NCBI RefSeq assembly: GCF_030317105.1
Contig: NZ_JASZYG010000002.1
Location: 496,001 to 560,000, forward strand
DNA: 64,000 bases
Reading direction: 5' to 3'
From: Variovorax brevis
Lineage (GTDB): Bacteria; Pseudomonadota; Gammaproteobacteria; Burkholderiales; Burkholderiaceae_C
Shown here: piece by piece, positions 42,841 to 52,414 of the stretch
Position numbering within the stretch: the first letter of the stretch is position 1
How the letters are laid out: every line of letters starts with the position of its first letter
Translations under genes and position numbers: made by a program
The notes under the pieces: generated by a model
Databases searched by the model: none
What the model was told of the DNA's origin: nothing
The model's input: only the letters and a program-made list of their open reading frames with translations

Positions 42841-43572
42841 TCAGCGCGGCGCGGGAAGAAGCCGGCGCAGCGCCTCGAAAAAGAGGTCTGACTGTTCGCG
42901 CTCCCCCTGGATCTGCGCCGCGACATGCGCCGCCAGTTCGGCATTCACCGGCGCCAGCGGACGTCCGGTGGACTGCGCGATCACCTGATGCAGGCAGGCC
43001 CGCTCCAGGTAGTACAGATCGTCGTAGGCATGCGCAACGGTGGCGCCAGCAACGATCACGCCGTGGTTGGCGAGAAACGCCACGTCTTTGCCCGCCATTG
43101 ACTTTGCGATGCGCTCGCCTTCCGCGTCGTCGAGCGCGAGGCCGTTGTATTGCGTGTCGATGGCAATGCGGTTCATGTAGCGCATCGCGTTCTGGCTCAG
43201 CGTCGGGTCGAGCGCGCGGTCCCTGGTCAGCGTGAGTGCCGTCGCATAGGGCATGTGGCAATGAAGGACCACGGCATGCCCCGTGATGCGATGCACCGCG
43301 CCGTGGATGAAGAGGGCTGTCGGCTCCACCCGATGGCGCCCCGCGAGCACATTGCCGCGCACGTCGATGAGCACGATGTCATCGGGCCCCACCTCGCTCC
43401 AGTGCAGGCCGCGCGGGTTGATGAGGTATCGCTCCCCGCCCGGCAGCAACACGCTGAAATGGTTGCAAACGCCTTCCGACAAGCCGTGGTGCGCGGCAGC
43501 GCGCAAAGCAAGTGCGAGGTCGTTGCGCAGGGCCCGCACGGAGGGGCTGGCGTAGTCGGATTCAGCGGACAT
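42841..43572 (-). CDS. Class II aldolase/adducin family protein
   Basis: This 243-residue protein belongs to the class II aldolase family (fuculose-phosphate aldolase, ribulose-phosphate epimerase, OtnC). LINPRGLHWSEV (about 50-61) and the zinc ligands HCHMPYA (about 104-110) and FLANHGVIV (about 165-173) are clear. The family cleaves or decarboxylates sugar phosphates or keto acids. It is the last gene of the ridA-dgoK-dgoA operon, 23 bases after dgoA, so a sugar-acid or triose step is likely. Its exact reaction is not evident. Confidence 0.87.
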   Translation of the reverse strand: MSAESDYASPSVRALRNDLALALRAAAHHGLSEGVCNHFSVLLPGGERYLINPRGLHWSEVGPDDIVLIDVRGNVLAGRHRVEPTALFIHGAVHRITGHAVVLHCHMPYATALTLTRDRALDPTLSQNAMRYMNRIAIDTQYNGLALDDAEGERIAKSMAGKDVAFLANHGVIVAGATVAHAYDDLYYLERACLHQVIAQSTGRPLAPVNAELAAHVAAQIQGEREQSDLFFEALRRLLPAPR

Positions 43573-43595
43573 GACTTGGCTCTTCTCGAAGGGCT

Positions 43596-44237
43596 TCACG
43601 CACGCAGGCTGCCGTTGAACGCGGCGACGAACTTCAACGCGTCTTCGCGCACGGCGGCGGCGCTTTTGCCGGGCTTGTACAGCGCCGAGCCAATCCCAAA
43701 ACCCGTGGCCCCCGCGTCGCGCCATTCGCGCATGTTGTTCGGCGAGATGCCACCCACCGGCATCAGTGGCGTGCCACTGGGCAGCACCGCGAGCATCGCT
43801 TTCACCACGGCGGGCGAGGCCAGTTCAGCGGGAAAGAGCTTGAGCCCCGTCGCGCCGGCCGCCAGCGCTGCAAAGGCTTCCGTCGGTGTCATCACGCCGG
43901 GCAGGCTCACCAGCCCCTGGCGGACCGATTCGGCGATGACCTCCGTGTTGCAGTTGGGCGAGACGATGAGTTCGCCGCCCGCTGCGTGCACGTCGCGCAC
44001 CTGCTGCACGTCGAGCACGGTGCCGGCGCCCACCAGCGCTTGCGGAAAGCGCTTGCGCAGCAGGGCAATGCTCGCCAGCGGATCCGGTGAATTGAGGGGC
44101 ACTTCGAGCAGGCGAAAGCCCGCTTCGACAATCGCGTCCCCGACATCGGCCGCTTCCCCCGGCGTGAGGCCGCGCAGGATGGCAACGAGGGGAAGTGTTC
44201 GGGCAGCGTCGTCGAATTTTTGCTGTGGTGTCGTCAT
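43596..44237 (-). CDS. dgoA: 2-dehydro-3-deoxy-6-phosphogalactonate (KDPGal) aldolase
   Basis: This 213-residue class I aldolase of the KDPG family has its Schiff-base Lys at K133 (GLKLFPAE) and Glu at E45 (LLEVPLNS), the same numbers as E. coli Eda. LVAILRGLTPGEA and PVGGISPNN (phosphate loop) are typical of the DgoA branch. It cleaves KDPGal, and perhaps KDPG, to pyruvate and glyceraldehyde 3-phosphate. The ATG at 44237 is preferred to a TTG three codons upstream. It is distinct from the eda gene elsewhere in the window and starts 9 bases after dgoK. Confidence 0.92.
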   Translation of the reverse strand: MTTPQQKFDDAARTLPLVAILRGLTPGEAADVGDAIVEAGFRLLEVPLNSPDPLASIALLRKRFPQALVGAGTVLDVQQVRDVHAAGGELIVSPNCNTEVIAESVRQGLVSLPGVMTPTEAFAALAAGATGLKLFPAELASPAVVKAMLAVLPSGTPLMPVGGISPNNMREWRDAGATGFGIGSALYKPGKSAAAVREDALKFVAAFNGSLRA

Positions 44238-44246
44238 GGTGGTCAA

Positions 44247-45125
44247 TCAGGAAGCAAGGGCGTGCAGGCCGGCCCAGGTGGCTTCGGCGCCCAGCGTTTT
44301 CGCCTGGGTGCCGATGGCATTCAACGCCAGCAGGTAGCGCTGCGTGAGGGCCGGCGTGCCGATCAGCACCACTTGCCCGGCCGCACGAACGGACTGCGTG
44401 CGCAGTTCTTCGCCGATCAGGATGCCCGACAGATAGCTGGCCAACTCCGACGTCGCCATGCGGTTGAACAAGGCCATTGTCCGCGCGCCGAAGGCGTTGT
44501 GCAGCAGGCCTTCGCCGTTGTCCGTTTGCGTGACGCCGCGCAGGAAGGCCACCTCGTCCAGCGGCGCTGAGGCATCGAGCGTGCGCGCCAGGATCGAATG
44601 CTGGCTCAGCAGCGCATAGAACTCGCCCGTCATGAAAGTGCGGAAGCCGATCACGCGACCGTCCTTCACGCGAGCCCACTTGTTGTGGGTGCCGGGCAGG
44701 ACGAAGAGGCCGTCCTGCAAGCCGGTGAGCGCCATCGCGCCGAAGATCTGCACTTCCTCGCCACGCATCACGTCCGGCACGCCGCTGTGCTCGTCACTCA
44801 GGCCCGGCACGATGGCGATGCGACCCGGTTCAATGTCGATGACCTTGCCGCGCACCTCGTCCAATCCGGCCGGGCAGGCGCAATAGGGCGCCTCGACCCA
44901 GCCCTGCTTGCTGCCGGCCATGCCCGAGATGAGGCATTGGGTACCCGCTGGCTTCATCCATTCGCCGAACAGCGACTCGAAGACCGCGGGAAAGCCGCCG
45001 GCTTCCACCGTCAGGATGCCGCGCGCATGGCTTTGCTCTTCGAGCACCTGGCCATTCGCATCGATGAGAGCGCCGCGCAGCGAACTGGTGCCCCAGTCGA
45101 CGGCGACGAATCGGGCAGGACTCAC
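44247..45125 (-). CDS. dgoK: 2-dehydro-3-deoxygalactonokinase
   Basis: This 292-residue kinase phosphorylates 2-keto-3-deoxy-galactonate to KDPGal for the aldolase coded next. It opens FVAVDWGTSSLRGALID, the DgoK phosphate motif, and has GMAGSKQGWVEAPY, FVLPGTHNKWARV and FMTGEFYALL, all typical. The start is a GTG at 45125 that overlaps the ridA stop as GTGA; no ATG lies at the correct place and the upstream frame runs into ridA. Whether it takes the galacto or gluco isomer is not shown by the sequence. Confidence 0.92.
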   Translation of the reverse strand: MSPARFVAVDWGTSSLRGALIDANGQVLEEQSHARGILTVEAGGFPAVFESLFGEWMKPAGTQCLISGMAGSKQGWVEAPYCACPAGLDEVRGKVIDIEPGRIAIVPGLSDEHSGVPDVMRGEEVQIFGAMALTGLQDGLFVLPGTHNKWARVKDGRVIGFRTFMTGEFYALLSQHSILARTLDASAPLDEVAFLRGVTQTDNGEGLLHNAFGARTMALFNRMATSELASYLSGILIGEELRTQSVRAAGQVVLIGTPALTQRYLLALNAIGTQAKTLGAEATWAGLHALAS

Positions 45126-45517
45126 GACGCGCGCGGCTTGTACGCGGTGACGTCGATCTCGACCTTGGCGTCGATCATCAAACGCGACTCGACGGTGGAG
45201 CGCGCAGGGCGATGGTCGCCCAGGATTTCCATGTACACGCGGTTGAAGCTGCCGAAGTCGCGCGCATCGTTGAGCCACACGCTCACCTTGGCAATGTCCG
45301 ACAGGGTGCAGTCCGCGAGCGCCAATGCCTGCTCGACGCGCTTGAAGACCTGGCGCGTTTGCGCCTCGATGCCACCCACGATGACCTGGCCCTGGTCATC
45401 GGTGGGCACCTGGCCCGACACGAAGACGAAATCGCCGGCACGGGTGGCCGGCGAGAGGGGGCGCGCTTGACGATCGGAGGCGATCGGCGATTGGCCGAGC
45501 ATTTCAACTTTGGACAT
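45122..45517 (-). CDS. ridA: RidA family enamine/imine deaminase
   Basis: This 131-residue protein belongs to the RidA/YjgF family, trimers that hydrolyse reactive enamine or imine intermediates made by PLP dehydratases. FVFVSGQVPTDDQG and SVWLNDARDFGSFNRVY are family blocks. The key Arg appears in RPARSTVESRL. It is the first gene of its operon and faces, across a shared control region, an operon with a PLP ammonia-eliminating enzyme. The pairing fits its role in completing deamination to the keto acid. Confidence 0.92.
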   Translation of the reverse strand: MSKVEMLGQSPIASDRQARPLSPATRAGDFVFVSGQVPTDDQGQVIVGGIEAQTRQVFKRVEQALALADCTLSDIAKVSVWLNDARDFGSFNRVYMEILGDHRPARSTVESRLMIDAKVEIDVTAYKPRAS

Positions 45518-45531
45518 ATGTGGTCTCGGTA

Positions 45532-45546
45532 TGTAATGAATTTACA
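45532..45546. promoter_or_regulatory. RpiR/HexR-like operator, site 1
   Basis: TGTAATGAATTTACA is a 15-bp inverted repeat with TGTAA/TTACA arms, close to the HexR-type consensus TGTAATnnnATTACA that I recall. It lies 15 bases upstream of ridA, between the two divergent operons. An RpiR regulator is coded in the rightward operon. Confidence 0.7.
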
Positions 45547-45605
45547 GAAATAATCAGGGTAAACACCTGTTTGACGCGGAAAACTGCAGCAAATACGATC
45601 TGAGA

Positions 45606-45620
45606 TGTAATGTTATTACT
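45606..45620. promoter_or_regulatory. RpiR/HexR-like operator, site 2
   Basis: TGTAATGTTATTACT shares TGTAATG with site 1 and has GTAAT/ATTAC arms. It ends 12 bases before the start of the solute-receptor gene, so bound protein would block transcription or its early steps. The two centres are 74 bp apart, about seven helix turns. Confidence 0.7.
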
Positions 45621-45632
45621 CATGGAGCCGCG

Positions 45633-47243
45633 ATGCAATCTTCAGTCGACACTGTACCGACATATGGTTTTTTGAAGCCTCTCGCGGCACTTGCGCCGCG
45701 CAGGCAACTGCTGGCGGGGGTGCTCGCCGTCTCCGCCGCCGTCACGTTGGGCCTTTCAGCCGGCACCGCGCAGGCCGAGCCGGCGAAGGGCGGCGCCGCC
45801 AACCTCGCCATGGTCGGCGAGCCGCAGGGCCTGGACCCGATGACGAGCACGGCCGACCTGGTCGGCACGATCATGCAGCACGTCTACGAGCCGCTCTACA
45901 CCTTCGACGCCAACTGGAAGGTCGCGCCCATGCTGGCCGAAGGCATGCCCGCGATCTCGAAGGACGGCCTGACCTACACCATCGCGATCCGCAAGGGTGT
46001 GAAGCTGCACAACGGCCGCGACCTGAACGCTGACGACGTGGTCGCCTCGCTTCAGCGCTGGATGGAACTGTCGCCGCGCGGCAAGGCCGTCGGCAAGGAA
46101 GTCGCGTCGCTCACGGCCAAGGGGCCGCAGAGCGTCGAACTCAAGCTCAAGAACGCCTATGCCCCTCTGCTCGCGCAACTGGCCCTGCCCAGCGGCATGG
46201 CGGCCATCATGGCCAAGGAAAGCATTGCGCCGCAGCTCAAGGAATTCATCGGCACGGGCCCCTACAAGTTCAAGGAACGGCGCCCCGACCAGTTCACGGT
46301 GCTGACCCGCTTCGACGGCTATTCATCGCGCAAGGAAGCGCCGAGCGGCTACGCGGGCAAGCGCGAGGCCCTGCTCGATGAGCTGCGCTTCGTGCCGGTG
46401 CCCAACGCCAATACGCGCGTCGAAGGCGCGTTGTCGGGTCAGTTCCAGTACGCCGACCTGCTGCCGGTGGAATCCGCGGGCCGCGTCGAGAAGGGCGCGC
46501 CGGCCGTGGTGCCGATCGTGACGAAGAACTTCGGCTTCCCCTACATCGTCTTCAACACCAAGGAAGGCGTGCTTGCCCAGCAGCCGATGCGCCGCGCCGT
46601 GCAGACGGCCGTGGGGCAGGGCGAACTGCTGGCCGCGGGCTTCGGCGACAACCGCTTCTTCGTGGTCGAACCCAACTTCTTCCCCAAGGGCACGCCGTAC
46701 TACGCGGCCTCCGGCACCGACCTGTACAACACGCGTGACCCGAAGACCGCCAAGGAAGCCGCCGCCAAGGCGGGCTACGACGGCAAGCCCATCCGCATCA
46801 TGGCGAGCCGCCAGTACGAGTTCCACTACAACATGGCGCTCGTGATGTCCGAGCAGCTCAAGAAGGCCGGCTTCAAGACCGACCTGCAGGTGGTCGACTG
46901 GGCCACGTTGGTGCAGCGGCGCAACGACTCCAAGCTGTGGGACGTGTACTTCACGCACTCGGGCCTGTTCCCCGAGCCGATGCTCTCGCCGCCGCAACTC
47001 GGTGACGGCGCGCCCGGCTGGTGGGATTCCGATGCCAAGAAGAAGACGCTCACCGCCTTCAACCAGGAAGTCGATCCCGCCAAGCGCGGCCAGCTCTGGG
47101 GCCAGGTGCAGCAGGCGGTGTATGACGAAGTGCCCTTCATCGAAGTGGGCAAGTTCAACAGCCTGTCGGCGCGCTCGGCCAAGCTGGAAGGTTTCACGCC
47201 TGCGATCTGGCCGTTCTTCTGGAACACCGGGCTGGCGAAGTAA
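45633..47243 (+). CDS. ABC transporter solute-binding protein, family 5 (Dpp/Opp type)
   Basis: This 536-residue family 5 receptor has a signal peptide with an unusually long N-region, cleaved near AQA-EP (residues 46-48). The mature protein starts with GEPQGLDPMTSTADL, and LAEGMPAISKDGLTYTIAIRKGVKLHNG is the family motif. Members bind peptides, but also nickel, glycosides, muropeptides and oligosaccharides. Here the operon codes an N-deacylase and a deaminating PLP enzyme, so an N-acyl sugar acid or N-acyl-D-amino acid is a better guess than peptides. GGAG lies 5 bases before the ATG; operator site 2 is just upstream. Confidence 0.92.
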   Translation: MQSSVDTVPTYGFLKPLAALAPRRQLLAGVLAVSAAVTLGLSAGTAQAEPAKGGAANLAMVGEPQGLDPMTSTADLVGTIMQHVYEPLYTFDANWKVAPMLAEGMPAISKDGLTYTIAIRKGVKLHNGRDLNADDVVASLQRWMELSPRGKAVGKEVASLTAKGPQSVELKLKNAYAPLLAQLALPSGMAAIMAKESIAPQLKEFIGTGPYKFKERRPDQFTVLTRFDGYSSRKEAPSGYAGKREALLDELRFVPVPNANTRVEGALSGQFQYADLLPVESAGRVEKGAPAVVPIVTKNFGFPYIVFNTKEGVLAQQPMRRAVQTAVGQGELLAAGFGDNRFFVVEPNFFPKGTPYYAASGTDLYNTRDPKTAKEAAAKAGYDGKPIRIMASRQYEFHYNMALVMSEQLKKAGFKTDLQVVDWATLVQRRNDSKLWDVYFTHSGLFPEPMLSPPQLGDGAPGWWDSDAKKKTLTAFNQEVDPAKRGQLWGQVQQAVYDEVPFIEVGKFNSLSARSAKLEGFTPAIWPFFWNTGLAK

Positions 47244-47273
47244 GCCACCGCAAGTACAACTGCAAGCCATTCC

Positions 47274-48224
47274 ATGTTGCGCTTCTTGATCACCCGCCTC
47301 GCTGGGGCAGTTGTGGTGCTCGCCATCGTCGCCGTGCTGGTGTTCGCGCTGACGCGTCTTGCGTCGGGCGACCCGGTGGCGCTGCTGCTCGGTGACCAGG
47401 CGACCGTCGAGGACATCGCCAAGGCCCGGATCCAGTACGGCCTGGACAAGCCCCTCGTGACGCAGTTCGTGCTCTGGCTCGGAGAGCTGGCGCACGGCAA
47501 CCTCGGGCAGTCGCTGTTCCTGCAGCGGCCTGTGGCGCAGGCGCTGCTGGAGCGCGCGGAGCCCACCATGTTCCTCGCGCTCTTCGCGGTGGGCATCGCG
47601 GCGCTCATCGGCATTCCCGCCGGCATGTCCGCTGCCATCTGGCGCGGCAGCGCGGCCGACCAGGCCGTGAGCGGCGTAGCCATGCTGGGTGCGAGCATTC
47701 CGAGCTTCTGGCTCGGGCTGATCCTCATCCAGTTCTTCGCCGTGAAGCTGGGCTGGTTTCCCTCGTCGGGCTATGGCGATCCGGGTGCGACGCTGGCCGA
47801 GCGCCTGCATCACCTGCTGCTGCCGGCGCTGGTGCTGGGGCTGCTCAACTCGGCGCTCATCATCCGCTTCACCCGCGCGTCGATGCTCGACATCCTGGGC
47901 GAGGACTATGTGCGCACAGCACGCGCCAAGGGCCTGCCCGAGGGCGTGATCATGGTCAAGCACGTGCTGCGCAACGCGCTGGTGCCCATCGTCACCGTGC
48001 TGGGCCTCACGCTCGCGCTGATGATCGGCGGCACCGTGGTCACCGAAACGGTGTTCAACCTGCCGGGCGTCGGCAATCTCGTGGTGCGCGCGGTGCTTCG
48101 GCGCGACTATCCGGTGATCCAGGGCACGCTGCTGGTGATCGCTGCCATCTACGTCTTCATCAACCTGGGTGTGGACTTCATCTACACGCTGGTCGATCCG
48201 CGCATTCGCCTGGAGTCGAAATGA
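47274..48224 (+). CDS. ABC transporter permease, DppB-like
   Basis: This 316-residue protein is the first permease, with six membrane segments. The ATPase-contact loop is ARAKGLPEGVIMVKHVLRNALVP (about 220-242). The opening FLITRLAGAVVVLAIVAVLVFALTR and the DPVALLLGDQATVEDI segment are typical of DppB/OppB. It overlaps the next permease gene by ATGA. Confidence 0.94.
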   Translation: MLRFLITRLAGAVVVLAIVAVLVFALTRLASGDPVALLLGDQATVEDIAKARIQYGLDKPLVTQFVLWLGELAHGNLGQSLFLQRPVAQALLERAEPTMFLALFAVGIAALIGIPAGMSAAIWRGSAADQAVSGVAMLGASIPSFWLGLILIQFFAVKLGWFPSSGYGDPGATLAERLHHLLLPALVLGLLNSALIIRFTRASMLDILGEDYVRTARAKGLPEGVIMVKHVLRNALVPIVTVLGLTLALMIGGTVVTETVFNLPGVGNLVVRAVLRRDYPVIQGTLLVIAAIYVFINLGVDFIYTLVDPRIRLESK

Positions 48225-49077
48225 GTTCGCCCGCTTTCTTTCGCGGCCTTGCGCCGGTGCTGCGCCGCCTGTTCGCGCGCAAGATCGTTCTCGCCGCTGC
48301 GCTGCTGTTGCTGCTGGTGGTCGGTGTCGCGGTGTTCTATCCCATGCTCTCCGACGCGGACCCGGGCGCCATCGCGATCAGCGAGCGCCTGCATGGACCT
48401 TCGGCGACGCATTGGGCCGGCACCGACGAACTGGGCCGTGACGTGATGCTGCGCATCATCCACGGTGCGCGCTATTCGCTGTCGATTGGCGTCGTGACTG
48501 CGGCTGGCGCCGTGCTGTGCGGCACCTTGCTGGGCATGCTCGCCGGGTTCTTTCGCCGTCTCGACGCGCCCTTGATGCGCCTGGTCGACGCGATGATGTC
48601 ATTTCCCGACATCCTGCTGGGCATCGCGCTCGTGTCCATTCTTGGCGTGTCGCTGTGGAACGTGATGCTGGCGCTGGTGATCGTCTACACGCCGCGGGTG
48701 GCACGTGTGGTGCGCGCCACGACGCTGGTGCTGCGCGAACTGCTGTTCGTGGATGCGGCGCGGGCTTTGGGTGTGCGCACGCCGCGCATCCTGCTCAAGC
48801 ACATCCTGCCGAACCTGATGTCGCCGATCCTGGTGCAGGTGACCTTCATCTTTGCGTACGCCATCCTGGCCGAGGCAGGGCTCTCCTTCCTGGGCGTGGG
48901 TGTGCCGCCCGATATTCCGACGTGGGGCACCATGATTGCCGGCAGCCTCGAATACGCGGACAAGGCCTTCTGGACGATCTTCTGCCCAGGCCTGGCCATC
49001 GTGCTGACGGCACTGTCACTGCAGATGCTGGGCGACGGCGTGCGTGACCTGCTCGATCCCAAACTGAGGAAGGCCGC

Positions 49078-49081
<4 letters not shown>
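48221..49081 (+). CDS. ABC transporter permease, DppC-like
   Basis: This 286-residue protein is the second permease. It has the long cytoplasmic N-terminus of DppC/OppC, HWAGTDELGRDVMLRIIHGARYSL (about 65-88), six membrane segments and the contact loop AARALGVRTPRILLKHILPNLMSP. It is coupled to genes on both sides by ATGA overlaps. Confidence 0.94.
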
Positions 49082-50111
<1,030 letters not shown>

Positions 50112-50115
<4 letters not shown>

Positions 50116-51101
50116 CGACGAACACGCTGGCAGGCGAGAACCTGCTCAAGATCCGCAACCTGCGCAAGTACTTCGGCAAGGGCAGCCACCCCGTGCGCGC
50201 GGTGGACGACGTGAGCTTCACCATCAGGAAGGGCGAAACCCTCGGCCTGGTGGGCGAATCGGGCTCGGGCAAGAGCACCATCGGTCGCCTGTTGACGCGG
50301 CTGGTCGATCCCACCGATGGGCAGATGCTGTACCAGGCGCAGGGCTCGAACGCCGCGCCGCAAGACCTTGCCAATCTGTCGCAGGCGCAGTTCCGGCCCT
50401 TGCGCTCCAAGGTGCAGATCATTTTCCAGGACCCGTACGCGAGCCTGAACCCGCGCATGCGCATCCGCGAGGTGCTGGCCGAGGCGCTGGACACGCACGG
50501 CCTGTGCAAGGGCCCGGCCCGCATGCCGCGCATCCACGAACTGCTCTCGCAGGTCGGCCTGCGTCCCGAACACGCTGAGCGCTTTCCGCACGAGTTCTCG
50601 GGCGGCCAGCGTCAGCGCATCGGCATCGCGCGTGCCCTGGCAGTGGAGCCGAAGTTCATCGTGGCCGACGAGCCGCTTTCGGCGCTGGACGTGTCGATCC
50701 AGGCACAGGTCGTCAACCTGCTCGGCGAACTGAAGGAAAAGCTGGGCCTCACGCTGCTCTTCATCTCCCACGACCTCGACGTGGTGGAGTATTTGTGCGA
50801 CCGGGTGGTGGTGCTGTATCTTGGCCGCGTGATGGAAATTGCGCCGACGCATTCGCTCTATGCCAACCCCAAGCATCCTTACACGCGCGCCTTGCTGGCC
50901 GCTGCGCCGATTCCCGACCCAGCGCAACGGCGCACCGTGCCGCTTTTGCAGGGCGATCTGCCGAGCCCGGCCAATCCGCCTTCGGGCTGCGTTTTCCGCA
51001 CCCGCTGCCCGCGCGCCGAAGCGCGTTGCGCCAGCGCCGACATGCAGCTTCGTGAAGTGCAGCCCGGACACTGGCATGCTTGCTGGCGCGATGATCTCTG
51101 A
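50112..51101 (+). CDS. ABC transporter ATPase, DppF-like
   Basis: This 329-residue ATPase is the partner of the DppD-like protein. It has Walker [10 protein letters not shown], signature [16 protein letters not shown], Walker [13 protein letters not shown] and [11 protein letters not shown]. The C-terminus has the matching Cys pattern (GCVFRTRCP). It begins in an ATGA overlap. With this gene the importer is complete: receptor, two permeases and two ATPases. Confidence 0.94.
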
Positions 51102-51128
51102 TCGATCGCGCTCAACCGGATATCTCCC

Positions 51129-52403
51129 ATGACCACCAACGAACTGATCCTCGACCACCGCAGCAAGAGCTATCCCCTCGATGCCGCGCCCTGCCGCGCG
51201 GCCGACATCGGCCAAAAGGGCTGGAACGTGCTGGCCGATGACCTGCCGTTTCCGCTGGCCGTCATCAAGCGATCCGCGCTCGCGCACAACATCGCGTGGA
51301 TGCAGGACTTTGCGCAGCGCAAGGGCGTGACGCTGGCGCCGCACGGCAAGACGACGATGTCGCCCGAGCTGTTTGCCCAGCAACTGGCCGGCGGCGCGTG
51401 GGGGCTGACCTTTGCAACCATCTACCAGCTGTCGGTGGGCGTCGAAGCCGGCGCGCGCCGTGCGGTCATCGCCAACCAGGTGGTGTGCGATGCCGACCTC
51501 GATGGCTTGGCAAGACTGCTGGCGGACCACGACGGCCTGCGCGTGTGGTTCCTGGTCGATTCACTCGCCCAACTGGCGCTGATCGAAGACTGGTCGAAGC
51601 GCCGCGCGTTCAAGGGCCGCCTCGATACGCTGATCGAGATTGGCGTGCCCGGCCAGCGCACGGGTTGCCGCACGCTCGAAGAAGCGCTGACGCTGGCGCG
51701 AGCCATCGCGCGTTCGCCTTCGGCGCAACTGGGCGGCATCGAGTGCTACGAAGGCGGCGTCGCCCGCTGCGAAAGCGAGCATGACGCACGCGAAGTCACG
51801 GCGCTCATCGGTCGCGTGACCCAAGCTGCGCGCGCATGCGACGCCGAGAATCTTTTCTGCGACGAGACCATCATGCTCACGGCCGGCGGCTCGGCGGTGT
51901 TCGACCTGGTCGTTCCGCTGCTGCGCACGCAAGGCCTCTCGCGGCCGGTACAGGGCGTGTTGCGTTCGGGCTGCTACGTCACGCATGACGATGGCAATTA
52001 CGCGCGATTCCTGCGCAAGGTGGAAGACCGCGAAGGCCTGGACGCCTCCTTGCGCCCCGCGCTCGAGGTGTGGTCGATGGTGCAGTCGGTGCCCGAGCCC
52101 GGTCTCGCGCTGCTGACCTGCGGCCGTCGCGACATTTCGTATGACCTGGAAATGCCGATTCCCGTGCGCCAGGCGCCGCGCGGCGCGCGTGAGGCGGTTG
52201 CCGTGCCACCTGACTGGAAGATCAGCGCGCTGAACGACCAGCACGCCTACCTTCGATTCGACCCCGCGGCCGTGACGCCGCAGGTGGGCGATCGTGTGGC
52301 GCTGGGCATCTCGCACCCCTGCACGACCTTCGACAAATGGCGCTGGCTGCCGCTGGTGGAAGACGACGGTGCCGTCAGCGGCGCCATCAGCACCCGCTTT
52401 TGA
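51129..52403 (+). CDS. D-serine dehydratase-like / amino acid deaminase (PLP, metal)
   Basis: This 424-residue protein belongs to the fold-type III family of eukaryotic-type D-serine dehydratase and D-threonine aldolase. An N-terminal alanine racemase-like barrel carries the PLP Lys K74 in APHGKTTMSP. The C-terminal domain has the H-x-C metal site H396-P-C398 in GISHPCTTFDKW that binds zinc in D-serine dehydratase. It should eliminate ammonia from a D-configured beta-hydroxy amino acid. Because the companion operon codes 2-keto-3-deoxy-aldonate kinase and aldolase, a 2-amino-2-deoxy-aldonate such as D-glucosaminate or D-galactosaminate is a good candidate; D-serine or D-threonine is the alternative. 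It is 27 bases after the last transporter gene. Confidence 0.88.
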   Translation: MTTNELILDHRSKSYPLDAAPCRAADIGQKGWNVLADDLPFPLAVIKRSALAHNIAWMQDFAQRKGVTLAPHGKTTMSPELFAQQLAGGAWGLTFATIYQLSVGVEAGARRAVIANQVVCDADLDGLARLLADHDGLRVWFLVDSLAQLALIEDWSKRRAFKGRLDTLIEIGVPGQRTGCRTLEEALTLARAIARSPSAQLGGIECYEGGVARCESEHDAREVTALIGRVTQAARACDAENLFCDETIMLTAGGSAVFDLVVPLLRTQGLSRPVQGVLRSGCYVTHDDGNYARFLRKVEDREGLDASLRPALEVWSMVQSVPEPGLALLTCGRRDISYDLEMPIPVRQAPRGAREAVAVPPDWKISALNDQHAYLRFDPAAVTPQVGDRVALGISHPCTTFDKWRWLPLVEDDGAVSGAISTRF

Positions 52404-52414
52404 GCCGCGCCGCC

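Noticed and set aside
46323..47963. A 546-codon minus-strand frame antisense to the solute receptor and first permease
   Set aside because: It spans two real genes on the other strand, including their junction, and codes an Arg/His/Gln-rich product without domains.
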